Shown: one piece after another, positions 13,048 to 25,725 of the stretch
How positions within the stretch are numbered: position 1 is the stretch's first letter
Layout of the letters: every line of letters starts with the position of its first letter
Assembly (NCBI RefSeq): GCF_958295425.1
Contig: NC_081146.1
Span: 20,345,458 to 20,409,457, forward strand
DNA length: 64,000 nt
Origin: Solea solea
Lineage: Eukaryota > Chordata > Actinopteri > Pleuronectiformes > Soleidae
Direction of reading: 5' to 3'
The notes under the pieces: model-generated
Database searches by the model: none
The model's input: only the letters and a program-made list of their open reading frames with translations
What the model was told of the DNA's origin: nothing
Translations under genes and position numbers: made by a program

Positions 13048-13198
13048 AAATACACATGCTTTGTCTATCACCGCTGCTTCAGTTCAGCATTATGGACAGT
13101 GCCACACGGACAGAAAACTAACTGTGCTGTCCATGGTCCTGAAACTTCAACCAAACAACATTCACATCAGATTGCTTTTTTCCCCTCCATTATAACGT

Positions 13199-13460
13199 CC
13201 ATCCAGGGGCTGCTGGAGCCAATCCCAGCTGACAGGGCAAATGGCGAAGTACTCTCTGGACAGGTCGCAAGTCCATCACAGGGCCAAGCATCAGAGACAA
13301 ACCACCATTCACTCTCACATTAACAACTATGGGCAATTTAGAGTGTCCAATTCACCTCTGCATGTTTTGGACTGTGGGAGGAAACCTGGAAAAAAGCATG
13401 CTCAGATAAGGACAACATGTAAACTCCATACAGAAAGGCCCTCAGTTAGACTGGGTCTTT
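13199..13460 (+). repeat. Dispersed teleost repeat (copy 1)
   Basis: The sequence runs GGGGCTGCTGGAGCCAATCC, CAGCTGACAGGGC, GGACAGGTCGCAAGTCCATC, ACCATTCACTCTCACATT, CAATTTAGAGTGTCCAATTC, TTTTGGACTGTGGGAGGAAA and AAACTCCATACAGAAAGGCC. I recognise this as an abundant fish interspersed repeat. Its exact class in databases is uncertain to me. A second, shorter copy in the same orientation lies at 42.02-42.17 kb. Confidence 0.8.
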
Positions 13461-13849
13461 TAGCTTAAAGGAAACATTGCTAGCCACTACTCTGCCATGT
13501 GGATTTTTAGAATAAAGTGTTGTAAAAAAAATAACAATAACACCACACCTTTTTTATGATGCTCTGATGGGTGCATATGCATTTGCTATTTAAATAACAC
13601 ACATACTGAATGGGAAGTGAAAAGACATGTTTGGACAGTCAGGATCCAAGGTGTTTAAAAGTAAAAATAACACATCTGGTTAACCCTGAAAAAAAGTCAA
13701 GGAAATATGAAACCCTGAGGCCATGTTGATTTAGATGCTAATATTAGCATTCTAATATCTACATTCTAACATAACATCAGTATTTGTAATACACTCTAGC
13801 TTTTGGAGGTCTCCCTTTCAGCAACTACTAAGTGATGACGCAACTCATC

Positions 13850-13868
13850 AAGAGAGAGAGAGAGAGAG
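13850..13868. repeat. (AG)n microsatellite
   Basis: Pure AG run of about 18 bases. Confidence 0.85.
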
Positions 13869-15824
13869 CACCACAGCCTCTGCCTACATAAAGTTACCAT
13901 TATTGACGCAGAATCTGTTTAACTTATATGTCATTGCATGTAGAAGTCATTACGATAGGGTGTATCACACGTCCAATCTCTTCCACAATCTTATATTTTA
14001 TGGCTGACAAGAAGGAGACAACCTGCCCTGAAAAGGTGTGTGATCAGGCAATAAAGTCTTTAGTCTTCACTGCACACAGTCAGTGAAGTCTTTATTACTT
14101 GACACTTGGCTTTAATGCAAAAAAGAGAGAGAGGCTGCTCTGACCCAGTCGACTATTTCCATATGTGATGCAGAAAATGACAAAATGGTTGCCAAAAACA
14201 CATTACAGCACACTGTAAATGACGTATCTAAAGGCTGACGGACGGCGTTGACAGCTGACAAACCAGGAACAGCCAAGGTTAGGTTACGTTAGAGTCAGCT
14301 GTTCAAAACAATGGAAGACAACACAGTGTCCCATCAAGCGAGTGTGTGTGTTACTACAGATTGTACAGATTGTACTACAGACTGTAGATGTAAGAAATAT
14401 CTCAGTTTTTGTGGTTCTGAGTCCATTTTATCTCAGTGAAACTGAATATGCAAACACTTTGTGGTTTAGCTTGTGTGCATACAGCATTTAGGTTGTGTTC
14501 TGCTTTGCCAAAATGTTTTGCACAGTTTTCAAAGGGGCCTAATCAAAAGCATCCAGAAAATGGAGTGGAGTGGCACACACAGTTTCTGTCAGCACAAACA
14601 ACAATTTTGCATTTATGATGATTCCCCGCAGAACACATTTTACTCACATTGTTTATGATACACCACTGACACTAAACACAAGTAGCAATACACGGCAAAA
14701 CAATGTCACAGTCACATTTGTAGCTTTGACAGCACAGCTTGGAAGAGATCCAACTGTAAGAGTCAAATCAGATGCAAGAATGTGGAGAAGAACATGATCA
14801 CATTATTTTGTCATTGTTTTCTTTGCCAGGGAAGAACAATGCACATGTTTAAACAACATACAGTACTATATAACAAAAGCATATGGAGAAATATAGCTGT
14901 GGTCACATGCCTCCTGTACTGTATTCACCACCTCTGGAACTGATGAAATGTAATCTTAATTTAGTTTGTTATTTTATTGGCTGAAAAAGATTTTTAAAAA
15001 AGGAGTCCAAACACTGTCCAAAAAAGCCCCCATCTATGATAAACTCTAAGATACATATTTTCTTACATATTTTGTTTTCAAGAGATTTTTGAAAATGTAT
15101 GTGATTCCTTTCCCACTGCCAGTAGAAGAGTTCACCTTAATTTTAATTTTTTTGTCTTCCAGTAAAGTAAGACATCACACATAGTCTTTCAGAAAACAAC
15201 ACATCCAAAGTGTTACGGAGACCAGTGACAATGTTATTGCGTTTACACCCTAGTTTCTTTCACTTTTCTCTCCATTTTAAACCTAACTGCAGCTGAACAA
15301 CTTCGGATCAATGCTTGAACAATGTGCAGAATCTGAGTGGAAACTCAACACAATGTTGCCAACATAAAGCAGGAGGAGAAAATATTTGCATCTTTAACCA
15401 GATGTAACTGTTCCATCACAGCCAATCAGAGTTGATACAAATCTTTATATTGGAGTATTATTTGACTAAAAGTGAAAGCGGGTTATTCATTTCCACTGCA
15501 TATAAAAACAAAACAGATATTTGTAGAGTTTTTGATTAGTCTCATAGAACTGGCTGAGTTGTCATGGCCTCTCAAAGCATTAGTTCATGGGTAACCTTCA
15601 CATCTTTGGTTTGAAAATGAACCATGAGGTTCACGTTATATCTAAGGTCATCCGCCAAACTAAAGTGACATATTTTCCCAGGCAGAACGTTGATGCAATA
15701 AAACTCAATGGTCCAAACTATATCAACAAATGAAATATAAAATATTCATTGATATAGATACAGTCTGTGCATAGTGAAGCATGCGATATATGGGATTGTT
15801 GAATCACATTACATTTGTACCTGT

Positions 15825-15880
15825 CCAATTTTTACCAGTATTGGACCGATACCGATACTGGCTCATACCTAGGCCAAGAG
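15825..15880. repeat. Possible hAT-type transposon fragment
   Basis: CAGTATTGGACCGATACCGA followed by TACTGGCTCATACC resembles the internal CCGATACCGATACTGG segment of a common fish hAT-like repeat. The fragment is short and no termini are seen. Confidence 0.35.
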
Positions 15881-16276
15881 CAGTTAAAACCTTATGGGCG
15901 TGTAAATCAGCAAAATTATTTGAGTTCAAAAAATTCAAAACACAGTTTAGTTATGTGCGAACATCAGTCATTTTTGGGGACACGGTTGCCTGCTATCCAC
16001 GCCATCTTTAACACTGCACAACCTTGAGCTGAAGAAACATAAGAAACAAATCTGATGTACAGTGTCTCTCTCTCTCCCCTCCACTGTGTCGGACACATCA
16101 TCTCAATAAGCTTCTTGAGTGTGGTTTAATCACCATAGTGGAGGTGTTCCTCCCATCTGTCTTATGGCTAATGTAAAGCAAGTCATGCTTGTATAGCCTG
16201 GGGATATGGAGCTCAGCGCGAAGGCCATGTAAAATCTACTGTCTCTCCCTCTGACTCTGCAAGCCATCACCCCATT

Positions 16277-16317
16277 ACACACACACACATGGACACGCAC
16301 ATGCACACACACACACA
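16277..16317. repeat. Interrupted (CA)n microsatellite
   Basis: Two CA runs separated by ATGGACACGCACATG. Confidence 0.85.
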
Positions 16318-18219
16318 AGGTGAAAAACCAGCACTGTCTTTAACAAGATGTGATTTTATTAGCTAACAAGCAAGACACAGCTGCTGTGTGTGTGCTTATT
16401 AAATTATTCAGTGTTATTGCAGCGACAGTCCATGGGGAACATCCCAGCTAGGAGAATGAGTGAGATGCATTGATGCTTCAGGGACCGTCCCGTGCCGACA
16501 TTTACATAATTAGCCACCATTATACTTGTATTTTACAGAAGTCAATAATTGCCGAAACAAAAGGTGTTTTGCCGTTCTCTTCCTGTCTTGAATAGTAATT
16601 GTGAGGCGTGCACACATCTTTCGCGAGTGTGCTCCACTGAATTGACTAATGATGACGCTGATCAGAAATCTGAATTCATCATTGTCACGGTGGGTTTTTA
16701 AACACCTCAGACAGGATCTATGGACAGAATGTGTTTACTCAGTGGAAGACAAATGCTCTCTGAATTTGTCTGATTCATTAACACTCAAACAAGAGCAATG
16801 AACTTGGCTGTGTGTTAAACAAGGAGGAAACCAATGGATATCACGGTAAAAGTGACAACATCAGTATTGGGTCTGATAAAGTGTTTGTTAAAGTTGTTTT
16901 TGTTCCTTATTTATATTTCATCATGATTAACCACATCTTAATTAGCTGTTAAATTTGGAGGTACTTACAGTGTTTTTAATACAAGAAAAAAGTGTGCAAT
17001 GTAGACTTGTTTCGGACTAGACGAGACAACTGACCACAGTTATAAAGAAAAATACAATACATGCTTCAATCTGCTTAAGGAATTAAACATTTACAATTAG
17101 TCCGTGGTGGAGTAACAATAAATGCATCGGCTGACAAGTGTGTGTCTCTCGGCTAACATCCAATTCAGCACCCTGGACAGCACCAAGCTACTGTTTTGTC
17201 CTGCTGGCTGTCGATCAGACGACACAAATTCAGGCCAAAAGCATGTTAGAATCTTTCTATTTTCCTGCCTAGTCTGACATCTCCTACGATGTGCTGTTCG
17301 ACGAGTGCTGTGATGCAGCGTACTATACAGACATAAGCATGGCAAAGAGAAACAGAGATGCTGCTACTGCTGCCATTACATGACACCCAACCATGGGTCC
17401 ACAGTCTTTTTTTTTTTCTTTCTGTTCTTTTTTTGTGTCGGAGCACAAGACTGTGAGCATCACCCACAACGCTTCGGTAGCCATGATTGACAGCTCCTTG
17501 CCCCGCCTCCCGATGACCTATGAACTCGCACAGTGTCGTAAACAATGATCGGTCGGGGTCATACAGTACTTGTTGTACATGTCGTCAATCCCCCAAACAA
17601 GACACGGCAAGAATATGTGCCACTGTGATTGATAATGTGGTGTGTGGCACTCAGAGACAATCAATATCTTTGCAAATATCTACACCTCCTAGCCATGATA
17701 CAATACCATGTGTGACCTATTGTCCAAGTATATACACTCCTATGTACTATTTATATATATCACATGCTATATATATATCATCTAGCATTGCTGAAACAAC
17801 AAATGACGGCCTTGGACTTTTGCAGGTCGCCTCAGCATTGGTGTGATGATTAAATCTAACATATTGTGCTTCTCTCACCAACTGTTTTCATTCATTTTCA
17901 TTTGTGGTGGAATGATAAAGAAGCTGCACAACCACCACCACAGCAGTTCTGTAATGAACTGGTGGGGACATGTTTCAGTATGAAGATGAAACAAAGTACT
18001 ATACATTAATCACAAGTGTCTCACTGTGTGTGAATCATACCTGCAAAAGCATTTTTATTTAATGTAAAGAAGGATGAAAACAAGCTAAATCTTAAATCTG
18101 GCAGTCTTGTTTTGTATAAAAAAAGAAAGGAACAATCTAATTCAGAACAGTAAAGTGTCAAATGCAGAAACTGTCGACACAAAAACTTTGGAACAACTGT
18201 ATTATTGTATTGAATCTTA

Positions 18220-18606
<387 letters not shown>

Positions 18607-19140
18607 TCAGACTTAAACACACATGAGTGGACAGAGTAGGCAGGCTCATGATTGACCCTGGTGACTGGTATTACATTGAAAAGAATCCCTCCTGTGTACA
18701 GCGGCACATCGTTGTCCACGTTACATGTTATTTACCAGTGTTTTTCCTGAGAAAATGGCTGACCTCACAACAATCAGTCAGTTTATTAACAACTTAAAAT
18801 TCCATTTTCATGCCGAATATTCTGTTTATGTTTATGTTGTATAAAGTTCTGTTTTTAGTTATGTGCTGAATTTGTTCTACCTGGCAACCGAGTTTTTGGG
18901 CAGGAGGGGGGACAATGTTCTCCAATATTTTTAATTTGGTTTTATCAATGGAATATTACTAAAATTGACCAGTAATATTTTACACTATACTCTCTACACT
19001 ACTCAGTAAACTACTTAGTCATATTATTAAGCTGATGCTGAAGCTTTTGGCAGTTTTGATTGCTTCAGGGAGTAAGGCTTTGTGATAACAGGAGGAAATG
19101 GTTTTCGACCAGATATATTGACGCAAAGCACTGGCAACCC

Positions 19141-19410
19141 GTGATCAAGAGGTGAGGAAGTGGGCTTGAAACTGGAGGGTAGTCAGTTCAAATCCTGCAA
19201 CGGGTCAAGGGCACCGAATCCCCCTTTGTTCCCCAGGTGCAGATAAGTGTCTCTTTGCATATATCTACACTTTTATAAGAATGAGTTTGATTTGCACACA
19301 CACCAATTAGTGATAGTGAATTTGACCTCTGCATTTAACCCATCCTTATTACACAGTAGTAGTGAACACACACAAGCTGGGCGCAGGAGCACTGGGCTGT
19401 TACACTTTGC
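19141..19410. repeat. Two SINE pieces in opposite orientation
   Basis: The first part, about 19141-19257, is a plus-strand SINE head with B-box-like AGTTCAAATCCTGC and the CCCCAGGTGCAGATAAGTG block. The second part, about 19285-19400, is the reverse complement of the SINE 3' half: GCACACACACCAATTAGTGA, GAATTTGACCTCTGCATTTA and ACCCATCCTT. Both belong to the family seen at 12.0 kb. The arrangement suggests one SINE inserted in or beside another, or a local inversion. Confidence 0.7.
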
Positions 19411-20249
19411 ATATATCTAGTTAGTTCCCGTCTACTTTTGTTTGACAATCTAAAATAAAGACACCAATCTTAAGGAGAGGTTGTGTATACAAGGGAGAAG
19501 TAGAGACGGGAGCAGACCAGAGATAAGAGTTACCAACCTTAACTGAGCAGAACAGCAAATGCCATTCATACTCAACACGACTTTTGCTAAGTCCGATTGA
19601 TATTCAGCTGCAGACATGATGGAGCTATGTGTATTGGCGGAATGAGAGTGAGGGTTGTTGTCTGGGTGAGGGAGGGTGGGCCTGGATTATAACAGACCAT
19701 TCTACTCAAGCGGCTTAAGCAATTGAGAGCTGGGATTTTGTACCTTGACTCAGAAGAAAAGCTGGCAAAGAGTCAGAGCGCTAGGAGGTTAAGAACTCTG
19801 CACTTCACTCCCTTTGTGAGACTCAATCAGCACTCTCACATTTAATCAAACTTTCCTCCTTTCTCACAGTTCACCAAGTGATGTTGAGAAAGCTGAAACA
19901 AGATGGGGGGAGGGTTTTCCTGTCGATACATTCTCCTTTTAAGTGATGAAAACGAGATTAATACAGTATAATGCCTGTATATTTATGTTACTGGCATTGA
20001 GAGTGGTCAATTTAATTCATAAATGTATCGAAAGGTACTAAACGGGACAATTGCATTACTCAAAATGTAGGTTTTTCAAAGGTGTAGGACTTTGTGTCAA
20101 GCTCCGAAACTTTGTGCAAATCCTACCAAAGGGACTAACTGTGTCCCAATGGAGTCAACCTATTAAGTATTGTATGTCATGAGAGTACATTGGTCCAATA
20201 ATAATGTTTATGATAGCTGCCAGTGTATCAAAAATCCTTTTACTCTGAT

Positions 20250-20283
20250 ATTACTTTATAAAGCAAGTACTTTATAAAGTAAT
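20250..20283. repeat. 14-bp AT-rich inverted repeat
   Basis: ATTACTTTATAAAG and CTTTATAAAGTAAT flank six bases. Each arm also contains the self-complementary CTTTATAAAG, so the unit is both a direct and an inverted repeat. Confidence 0.8.
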
Positions 20284-23200
20284 AAGTTATAAGATCTGAC
20301 ACGTCTGATCCGGTGACATGCAATGACCACACCTGTGATTAGAGCTTGGTCAAGTTTAAAGAGTGAAGCAGAATGCAGATTTATGAACCACATGCTGTGT
20401 ATCTGGATAAAACCCCTGAACCAAATGCATAAAATAGAGTGTCTGTAGATTCATGGCAACACTCTGTTGTATGCTCAAAGAAAAAAATATCTCCATACTC
20501 ATCAGATTGTGCATGAGCCACGTTCCCAGCCATTTACATATTGGTACTTTTGCCATCGCCACTTCTCATTAGATCCGTCAGTGAGAGAATCGTCAAAAAA
20601 GGGAGTGCAGTTTTGTGGATTTTGTTGCAATGAGGGTCTGCAACGGCACGAGAACAGCTGTCATATCGGTCAAATTGACAGTCCTAACTGTTGGACAATG
20701 TGGATTTTTATAGCATTTCCACATAGCCGTGAACCGTCATTGCTGTGAAAGTTCAATCATCACTGGTAAATGTCTGGAAGATGATCTGAGGTGATTTGTT
20801 TTGCATAATTTGCAGGAAAGTTACAATAATTCAATTATTCCTGTTTGATTGATAATAACTTAACTTACTCTCTGCCAAACTACCCATAATACTTCTCTCT
20901 TACACTGCACAAACTCTGTAATAACGTCCTTTGTCTCAAAAATCAGACATCATGTACGCCTCTGTGAGAATGTCAGGGTAATCACCACTGTTGTACCAAA
21001 AATAATCATCCACTAGAAACTGATTGCTGTTCAATTTGAATCATGTTAATTACAGTCTAGCTTCCAAATATAAACAAGCATGCAGCGATATAACACATAA
21101 GCTTCTACACATTTAAACACACCAGAAACAATAGTGTTCCTTATAACCACATACTCTATAGATGCTATGTCTGATTATGTTCTAAACTGCAGTCACTTTA
21201 AACAATTCACTTACAAGAAACATTCAAGTTTCACAAAGATAACATTTACCATTCCCAGGGACATAAAGTTGATTTACGACAGTTGGATACAGATAAAAGC
21301 AGCCGTAGACAAAAATAACTGAGGAAATAATTAGAATATATGGTTTTAAGAGGCTACACATTTTATCAGCAATGTGTTTCTGGCAGATGATTATTTTTTT
21401 GGCACAACACCTGTCAACACTGTTTAGACTTCAACTATTTGCTTTTTTCTGCAACCTATGAATCCATATAAGTTGTAGATTAGATTATCAGTATTGTTGT
21501 ATTCCACTACCATTATTTTCCTATCATTTACCTGCATGCATTGCTTGATACTTATGTCCCTGATTCATGTGATTAGTATTTATTTTTAGTGTTGGCTCTT
21601 TCAGCCTTTGAAACAGTTATTGTGAGGACACTCAAATAGCTAAGCAAAGTCCTTCTACAAGGAACACAAAAATGGCCTTCATGTCTATGGTGTCACTTAA
21701 ATCAAAAGTGACTAATTTTTATTTCTAAAATCACTGTTTAAACTCTCATTAGCCCCTAGTGGTGGCAACAAAGTCACCCAGGATAACCACCAGCCACCTA
21801 CTTTGTCCATTCATCAAATCACACCCAAAAACAACAAAATCAAGTGAACGGACATGAATAAAAACACATTCATTTGCGCTCTTAGCAGTGGAGTCTGCTT
21901 GTACTGTGTCAGTCCCATGGCAAGCTACTAAATGCAGGATGGTTCAAAAGTGGAACATTTTACCAGTGTCTTTGGGCTTCTTATCCTGTTTCACCACAGA
22001 AACCAGAACAGGAAAGACAAGCAACCCACATAGAGAACGGAGTCCAACCCAAACAGAGCCTGGTTGGGGCTGACTGTCATGTACCCAAGGTAACGTCATG
22101 ACCAAACAGCACGTCACACAGTTTTCTGGGGGGCGGTGCTAGCCACCAGGCAGGGGAGCCTCTCTACAGTGTAGACTAGCATGGTGCCATGCAGACACTG
22201 TGTGTTCCTAGAGTCTAATCCCTGCACAACCCTTTGTCCCTCAGCCACATCTTCTCAACTCTTTGGGCTTGTTTGCTTTTTTTAAAAAGAGCCCTACACT
22301 ATTCAAGACTACAACTGCTAACTAAAGACATTCACATAAGTCTTCAGTTTCATATCAGTTAAACACATTTTTTGTTCAGTGTTAATTTCTTTGGGTGATT
22401 TTTTTGGTGTAAGGTTACTGTCAAGCCAGATATAATATATCATACTTAATTTAAATAATACCTGCATCTCTAGAGCCAAATAGTTAAAATTATGTGAAGT
22501 AGCTACTTGAAGGATATTAGTAAGCATGCATTGGAAGTAAGTGAACAAGAGAAGTTATCAGCCACAGGAAGACTAAGATACTGTATGTACTGATGTCATG
22601 GGCATTCAGTATTTCAGTTTTATATTGTTTATAAACTACATATCCCTTATATGTTCCTTTACATTGCAATGTAGACACAACACTGAAAGCCAAAGTAGTG
22701 TTAACTAAATTGACATATTATTACATATTGTTACATATAAAGTGTTGTTTGTGTACCGTGAGCAACACAATAACTAATATGAATAATCAAATATGTATGC
22801 ATGGGACTAGATAGCAAGAAGTAATGAGGCAATAAGAAACAACCTTGAACCTTGGTTGAAAAAAAGACAATGCATTAATAGTTAAAACCAGGGTTCATGA
22901 TCTCCTATGTCTTTCTTCCTCTTCTCTTGTAATTGTCTTTAATCACTTGTAATCCAGTTGAACTGACCCACACACATACACCATGGTTTATAAGTCCTCA
23001 TCACCGCTTCTTATGATTATGTTGTACTGGTATTCCACCTCAGAAGAAACCCTAATTTTGAAACATGTCTCCCTTTATGATAGGCACAGAATTTATGAAA
23101 TTCCCTTTGTTTTTCCCCCCTTCTTTATGTCTTTTCGTTTCAGTCCAAAGATGATACATAGTTGAGAAGATATGGCATTAGTTTGGCAGAGGGAAATGAA

Positions 23201-23566
23201 ACCAAACAGGCAGGGCAGGCAGCTAAAATCACATTCTCATCCAATCTCAACCATCTGATTCCTCTCAAGTATTCTGGGGGGCGGGGGCACACTTACCTGT
23301 TCAAATGGCTGTAAAAACATGGGGGGAAGGTGTTTGAAGAGGGGAGAGTTATGGGGGAAGGAATACAGAAAAACATGCACAATCACCATTTACTTGTCAT
23401 CACATCTCTCAAATCCCACTCATTCCATCCTGCTGGACACTAATAGTCTAGCTACATGCACAGAGGCCCCCATGCATGGTCACGGGCCAGGTCAAAGAGC
23501 AAGGTTGACCCCCAGCAAAATCGTGGGACTTGTGCTAGAAAAAAGGGGGCAGGCAGAGGCGTCTAC

Positions 23567-23685
23567 CTTGCTGCATGAGAGCTCCAACTCCGAACCAGAA
23601 ACTATTTAGCAGGGTGAAATTGTTTTCCACTACATCCGAGTCAGGGTTGCAAGGGTGGGGGTTATACCACTCGTAGGGACTAAAC
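23567..23685 (-). CDS. grik2: grik2 exon W6 (119 bp): M1-M2 linker, pore loop and Q/R site
   Basis: This 119-bp exon was found by searching between the longer exons, because it has no long ATG-started frame. It opens with the G that completes arginine, then [30 protein letters not shown] and FGVGALMQQ, and ends with the first G of glycine. The re-entrant M2 loop [11 protein letters not shown] lines the channel. The first Q of MQQ is the Q/R editing site and is encoded CAG at 23571-23573, so the genome specifies the calcium-permeable Q form. FSPYEW supports GRIK2, since GRIK1 has FTPYEW. The acceptor is CACAG before GTTTAG, and the donor is CAAG followed by GTAGAC. The protein agrees with mammalian GluK2 at every residue I can recall. 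Confidence 0.97.
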
Positions 23686-25197
23686 CTGTGACAGTTAACA
23701 GAGAACACACATATATATCATTTTACTGCAGTTGAACAAAGTCGGAGCATTTAAATAGAAGAGACAGGTTCTACCTGGGGAGACAAGGGAGACAAAACAC
23801 AGTTTAGTTAGTCATACCCAGAGATACGAGAGACTCTGGAAAGCACAAGTGAGAACACAATAATCACAATAAAATTGATTTTCCTTTGTGTACTTGCAGA
23901 TTACTGTGTCGTTAATTCCATTAGTCAATCAGGAGTTTATTACTTGAATTACTATGAGATGATTATGATTTTTAGTGAATGGCCTGTTAAGTCAAAATAA
24001 AGGCTTAAGGATGACTACTTGTGGGCTCTTCAATTTGCATAACATACAATAAGTGGGGAGTGGGCTCAAGTTAATCATCTCTCATATTCCAAAAGTGGCT
24101 CCTCATGTGGGCGTGCTCATATCAAAGGCAGCTCCCTCAGTAATTTCATCTATGGGGAATGAAAATAACTCCATTGTCAGATGAGAAAAGAAACTAATAA
24201 TCCCTGTAATCTCTGAAAAACATTAATATTCAGCAGATCATTCTTGTCATGCCCACGCCAGCCCTTGCGCTCCCTTGCAATCCATGCACTCCTCAAGCAG
24301 AGAGATTTTCCATTTATTCATGTTAAATAAAAGTGACATTACATTAGTAAAGGTTGATTGGTCTACAATTAAGCATCCTGACCTGATTTGGTTTGTGCTG
24401 GGGGAACCGGGGACATATCTTGACTCAAGCTGTTTAACAGACACCACGGTTTGACTAATCAAATTGCAATGCATAATGTAGACTTGTCTCAGTGTGGGCC
24501 TTTTTACTGTGCTGGAAGTCAAGAATGATCACCTCAAGTGGATGGGACATCTGCATGGAGGATAATACCAATGAAGCTGCTGTACTGCTGTATTTTTCTG
24601 ATCCATTGTCCTCTGGGTAAAATACAGTAGTTCCATGTTGCATACTGTAAGACATGACTCTACATGAAGATGTATGTCTGTATTGATAATATGACAGCAT
24701 CATAACTGGCCCTTGTCATTGACTAATGTGCTTCGCCATGGTAATGTGGTTAGGGGTGTCTCTTTTTCTATCCCTACAACACTCAGGAGGATATTGTGCA
24801 GTGCAAATGCGGGACCTCTGAATGTGTCCTGACGTCTGCTTCAACAGAATCCTTGGCCTTAAGTCAATCCATCTGCTCACTCAATTTGCCCAACATTTGC
24901 TTTCTTGTCAATTTGCAGCTCCAAATTGAGTTCAACTGAACTGCTGCCTCACAGCAGCACGCTCAACTATCTTTGCACCGAGATCTGAATGATTTGACTG
25001 ATTGATATGTACTATTTTGGTTCATTTTGGACTAAATATAATATCTAAATTAAATAATCCTGATTACGGTATACCACCAGCACAACATTTCCATTACTTA
25101 CATTTTAAATAGAATACTGCAAGGTTAAATCGTTCTCAAATGGTTTTTTGCAATGTTTTTGGAAAGTCTGAATATTTTTATGTATTGTCGGTATTAT

Positions 25198-25256
25198 ATC
25201 TCTCTCTCTATATATATATCTATATATCTATATAGATATATAGGTATATGTATAAT
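25198..25256. repeat. TC/TA low-complexity stretch with hairpin potential
   Basis: TCTCTCTC passes into TATATATATC repeats. The part around TCTATATAGATATATA is self-complementary. Confidence 0.8.
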
Positions 25257-25599
25257 AGGTTTTCTAAGTTTGAACCTCCTCACTGACAAGGATTTTTAAC
25301 ATTTGTTTGTAACTTTGGTTCTTCTGTGAACATTCCTCTTCAATTCTATCAGATACTTAAATAATTGTATAACTTTTGCTTTGAAACCAATTTGTATTGT
25401 ATCGTAATTCACAAAATCTTCAAATGACACTATGTTTAGTGGAATTAATAGAGGCCATTTTGGCTCAAGTTATGGTTTTTTCACACTTCATATGACATTA
25501 ATTTTCTAGTAAGGAAATGGAATCTGTTTTAGTCTTAAACGTGTTTTCCCAGACGTCTACATATTAAGTCATATATGGGTCAATTGGTGATCAGTATGT

Positions 25600-25725
25600 G
25601 TGCAATCTTGAGCTTTATACAGTTTCGTAATATATTACAATACATTCTGGCTGTTACATGGTTAATGTGCAATTTCCAGCTTAATTTATTGTCAATTATT
25701 ACCCCTAAGAATTTAGTTTTAAGCA
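25600..25725 (-). repeat. LINE reverse-transcriptase C-terminal relic
   Basis: The minus strand reads TKFLGVIIDNKLSWKLHINH followed by VTARMYCNILRNC. TKFLGVIID and SWKxHI are hallmark residues of the thumb region of non-LTR reverse transcriptases. Upstream and downstream the frame is broken by shifts and stops, so it is a decayed insertion. It lies in the same direction as grik2 transcription. Confidence 0.8.
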
